Source: Candidatus Omnitrophota bacterium (GTDB taxonomy: Bacteria; Omnitrophota; Koll11; Zapsychrales; Aceulaceae). Taken from it: a DNA stretch of 7,144 bases. How positions within the stretch are numbered: the stretch's first letter is position 1; each line of letters begins with the position of its first letter. Shown here one piece after another: positions 6,026-7,144 of the stretch. The DNA is taken from contig JAOZRJ010000079.1 in NCBI GenBank assembly GCA_029931885.1, positions 1 through 7,144 of the forward strand, written 5' to 3'. The notes beneath the pieces are model-generated. The model had not been told where the DNA came from and did not search any database. It was given only the letters and a program-made list of their open reading frames with translations. A program made the position numbers and the translations under genes.

Positions 6026-7113
6026 TTTTTATTCTTTCTATATCGATAATACGCTGCACAGGCTCCTTCAGAAGAAACCATGGGCGCACCCAAGGGGGAC
6101 TCTGGTCTACACCTCTCTCCAAAAGCAGAACACTCGTTCGGCTTTTTGATCCCTTGCAAAACAAGAGCGCTGATACATTCTTTGGGTTCTTCTGCATTGA
6201 TATTCTTTAAACAAAATATCTTTTCCGCATCAAAATCCTCAAATTCTTTTCTTAGAGCGAAACCACTCTCTGGAATTTCTCCTATTCCACGCCATTTTCT
6301 TGAAGAAATTTCAAAAACTTTATGAATGATGTCTTGTGCCTGCTGATTCCCCTCTCGATGAACACAGCGAGCATATTGATTCTCGACAACATAGCTACCT
6401 TCCTCCAACTGCTTAACGCACATGTAAATCCCCTGTATAATGTCTAAAGGTTCAAATCCTGTAACAACAATTGGAGTTTTATATTTCTTCGCTAATGGTT
6501 CATATTCCTGACAACCCATTATAGCGCATACATGTCCCGCCGCTAAAAACCCCTGAACTTTATTTAAAGGAGAAGAAAGAATAGCCTCAATAGCAGGGGG
6601 AACAAGCACGTGCGAAACAAGCATAAAAAAATTCTTTATTCCTTTTTCTTTAGCCTGATAAACAGCCATGGCGTTTCCAGGAGCAGTTGTTTCAAATCCA
6701 ATAGCAAAAAAAACAATTCTTTTATCAGGATTTTTCTCAGCAATCTCCAATGCATCCATCGGAGAATAAACAACTCGAACATCTCCTCCTCTGGCTTTAG
6801 CGCTTAACAAATCCCCATGACTTCCAGGGACACGAAGCATATCACCAAAAGAACAAAAGATAACGTCTTCTCTAGAAGCAATAATAATTGCGCGGTCAAT
6901 AGACTCTAGCGGTGTTACGCACACAGGGCATCCAGGTCCATGAATAAGCGTAATTTCTTTAGGAAGAAATTCATCAATACCAAAACGAATAATCGAATGA
7001 GTCTGACCTCCGCAAATTTCCATAATAGTCCACTGACGGGTTGTTATCTGAAAAATAGCTTCAGAAATCCTTTTAACATCTTTGGCGCTACGATATTCAT
7101 CAATAAACTTCAT
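6022..7113 (-). CDS. hypD: Hydrogenase maturation protein HypD
   Basis: HypD is an iron-sulfur scaffold that, with HypC, holds the iron atom while CN and CO ligands are attached before transfer to the hydrogenase large subunit. The 363-residue protein carries the essential CGGQTHS motif (C34), GPGCPVC (C62 and C65), GFETTAP (139-145) and [10 protein letters not shown] (191-200). The cysteine-rich C-terminal domain has C328, C335 and C352, with FGERCRP and [14 protein letters not shown], and is the [4Fe-4S] region. All conserved motifs are intact. The ATG has an AAGGAG Shine-Dalgarno 10 nt upstream (7129-7124). It overlaps the stop of the preceding gene and the start of hypE by ATGA, so it sits in the middle of a tightly coupled operon. 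Confidence 0.97.
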   Translation of the reverse strand: MKFIDEYRSAKDVKRISEAIFQITTRQWTIMEICGGQTHSIIRFGIDEFLPKEITLIHGPGCPVCVTPLESIDRAIIIASREDVIFCSFGDMLRVPGSHGDLLSAKARGGDVRVVYSPMDALEIAEKNPDKRIVFFAIGFETTAPGNAMAVYQAKEKGIKNFFMLVSHVLVPPAIEAILSSPLNKVQGFLAAGHVCAIMGCQEYEPLAKKYKTPIVVTGFEPLDIIQGIYMCVKQLEEGSYVVENQYARCVHREGNQQAQDIIHKVFEISSRKWRGIGEIPESGFALRKEFEDFDAEKIFCLKNINAEEPKECISALVLQGIKKPNECSAFGERCRPESPLGAPMVSSEGACAAYYRYRKNKK

Positions 7114-7144
7114 TGAAGCTTATCTCCTTCCCATTCTTCATCAG
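7110..7144 (-). CDS. C-terminal end of an upstream gene, probably hypC
   Basis: Only the last ten codons are inside the window, reading [10 protein letters not shown] and then TGA (7112-7110). The stop overlaps the hypD ATG in an ATGA arrangement. The frame is open to the edge, and the other two are less suitable: one has immediate stops and one runs into hypD. The acidic tail is not diagnostic. The common order hypC-hypD-hypE makes HypC, the small chaperone partner of HypD, the best guess, but this is inferred from position only. Confidence 0.45.
   Translation of the reverse strand, partial: DEEWEGDKLQ

Noticed and set aside
5998..6325. Plus-strand open frames opposite hypD and hypE (also 5082-5273 and 6610-6807)
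   Set aside because: They lie antisense within strongly conserved hyp genes and have compositions expected of antisense shadows.
1..7144. CRISPR arrays, insertion sequences, tRNA or rRNA genes
   Set aside because: No spaced direct repeats, transposase-like frames, terminal repeats or RNA-gene signatures were seen.

Overview
The window is AT-rich bacterial chromosome with every gene on the minus strand, so transcription runs from high to low coordinates. The gene set is an oxygen-independent class III ribonucleotide reductase with its activase, [NiFe]-hydrogenase maturation proteins HypD and HypE, a radical SAM enzyme, a CBS-domain protein, a PspC-domain protein and a cold-shock protein. This points to an anaerobic, hydrogen-metabolising bacterium. 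Shine-Dalgarno sites, sigma70-type promoters and an NrdR-type operator indicate a bacterium rather than an archaeon. The lineage cannot be fixed from this sequence. An uncultured anaerobic phylum such as Omnitrophota is only a guess from overall style.

In order of transcription there are four blocks. (1) Positions 7144 to about 4803 hold the tail of an upstream gene (probably hypC), then hypD, hypE and a previously easy-to-miss 54-codon small lipoprotein gene. The first three are joined by ATGA stop/start overlaps and the fourth starts 2 nt after the hypE stop. (2) Positions about 4768 to 4382 hold a single-gene cold-shock unit with its own promoter, a leader of about 75 nt and a perfect 19-bp hairpin terminator. 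(3) Positions about 4328 to 2745 hold a PspC-domain gene (TTG start), a two-CBS-domain gene and a radical SAM gene of the COG0731 type (GTG start). The first two are probably co-transcribed and the third possibly so. (4) Positions 2733 to 1 hold nrdD and the overlapping nrdG (incomplete at the window edge), driven by a near-consensus promoter whose spacer carries one of two NrdR-like boxes.

Functionally, NrdG generates the glycyl radical on NrdD for anaerobic dNTP synthesis, and the paired NrdR-like boxes would repress this unit when deoxynucleotides are plentiful. HypD and HypE act together in building the Fe(CN)2CO centre of [NiFe]-hydrogenases. The PspC/CBS pair resembles a small envelope-stress or energy-sensing module, but this is inference. 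The observations most worth a second look are the NrdR operator embedded in the nrdDG promoter, the small lipoprotein gene at the end of the hyp operon, and the Cys-Cys tail of NrdD. I see no mobile element, CRISPR array, tRNA or rRNA. Once the small lipoprotein gene is counted, no gene-free stretch exceeds 300 bases.
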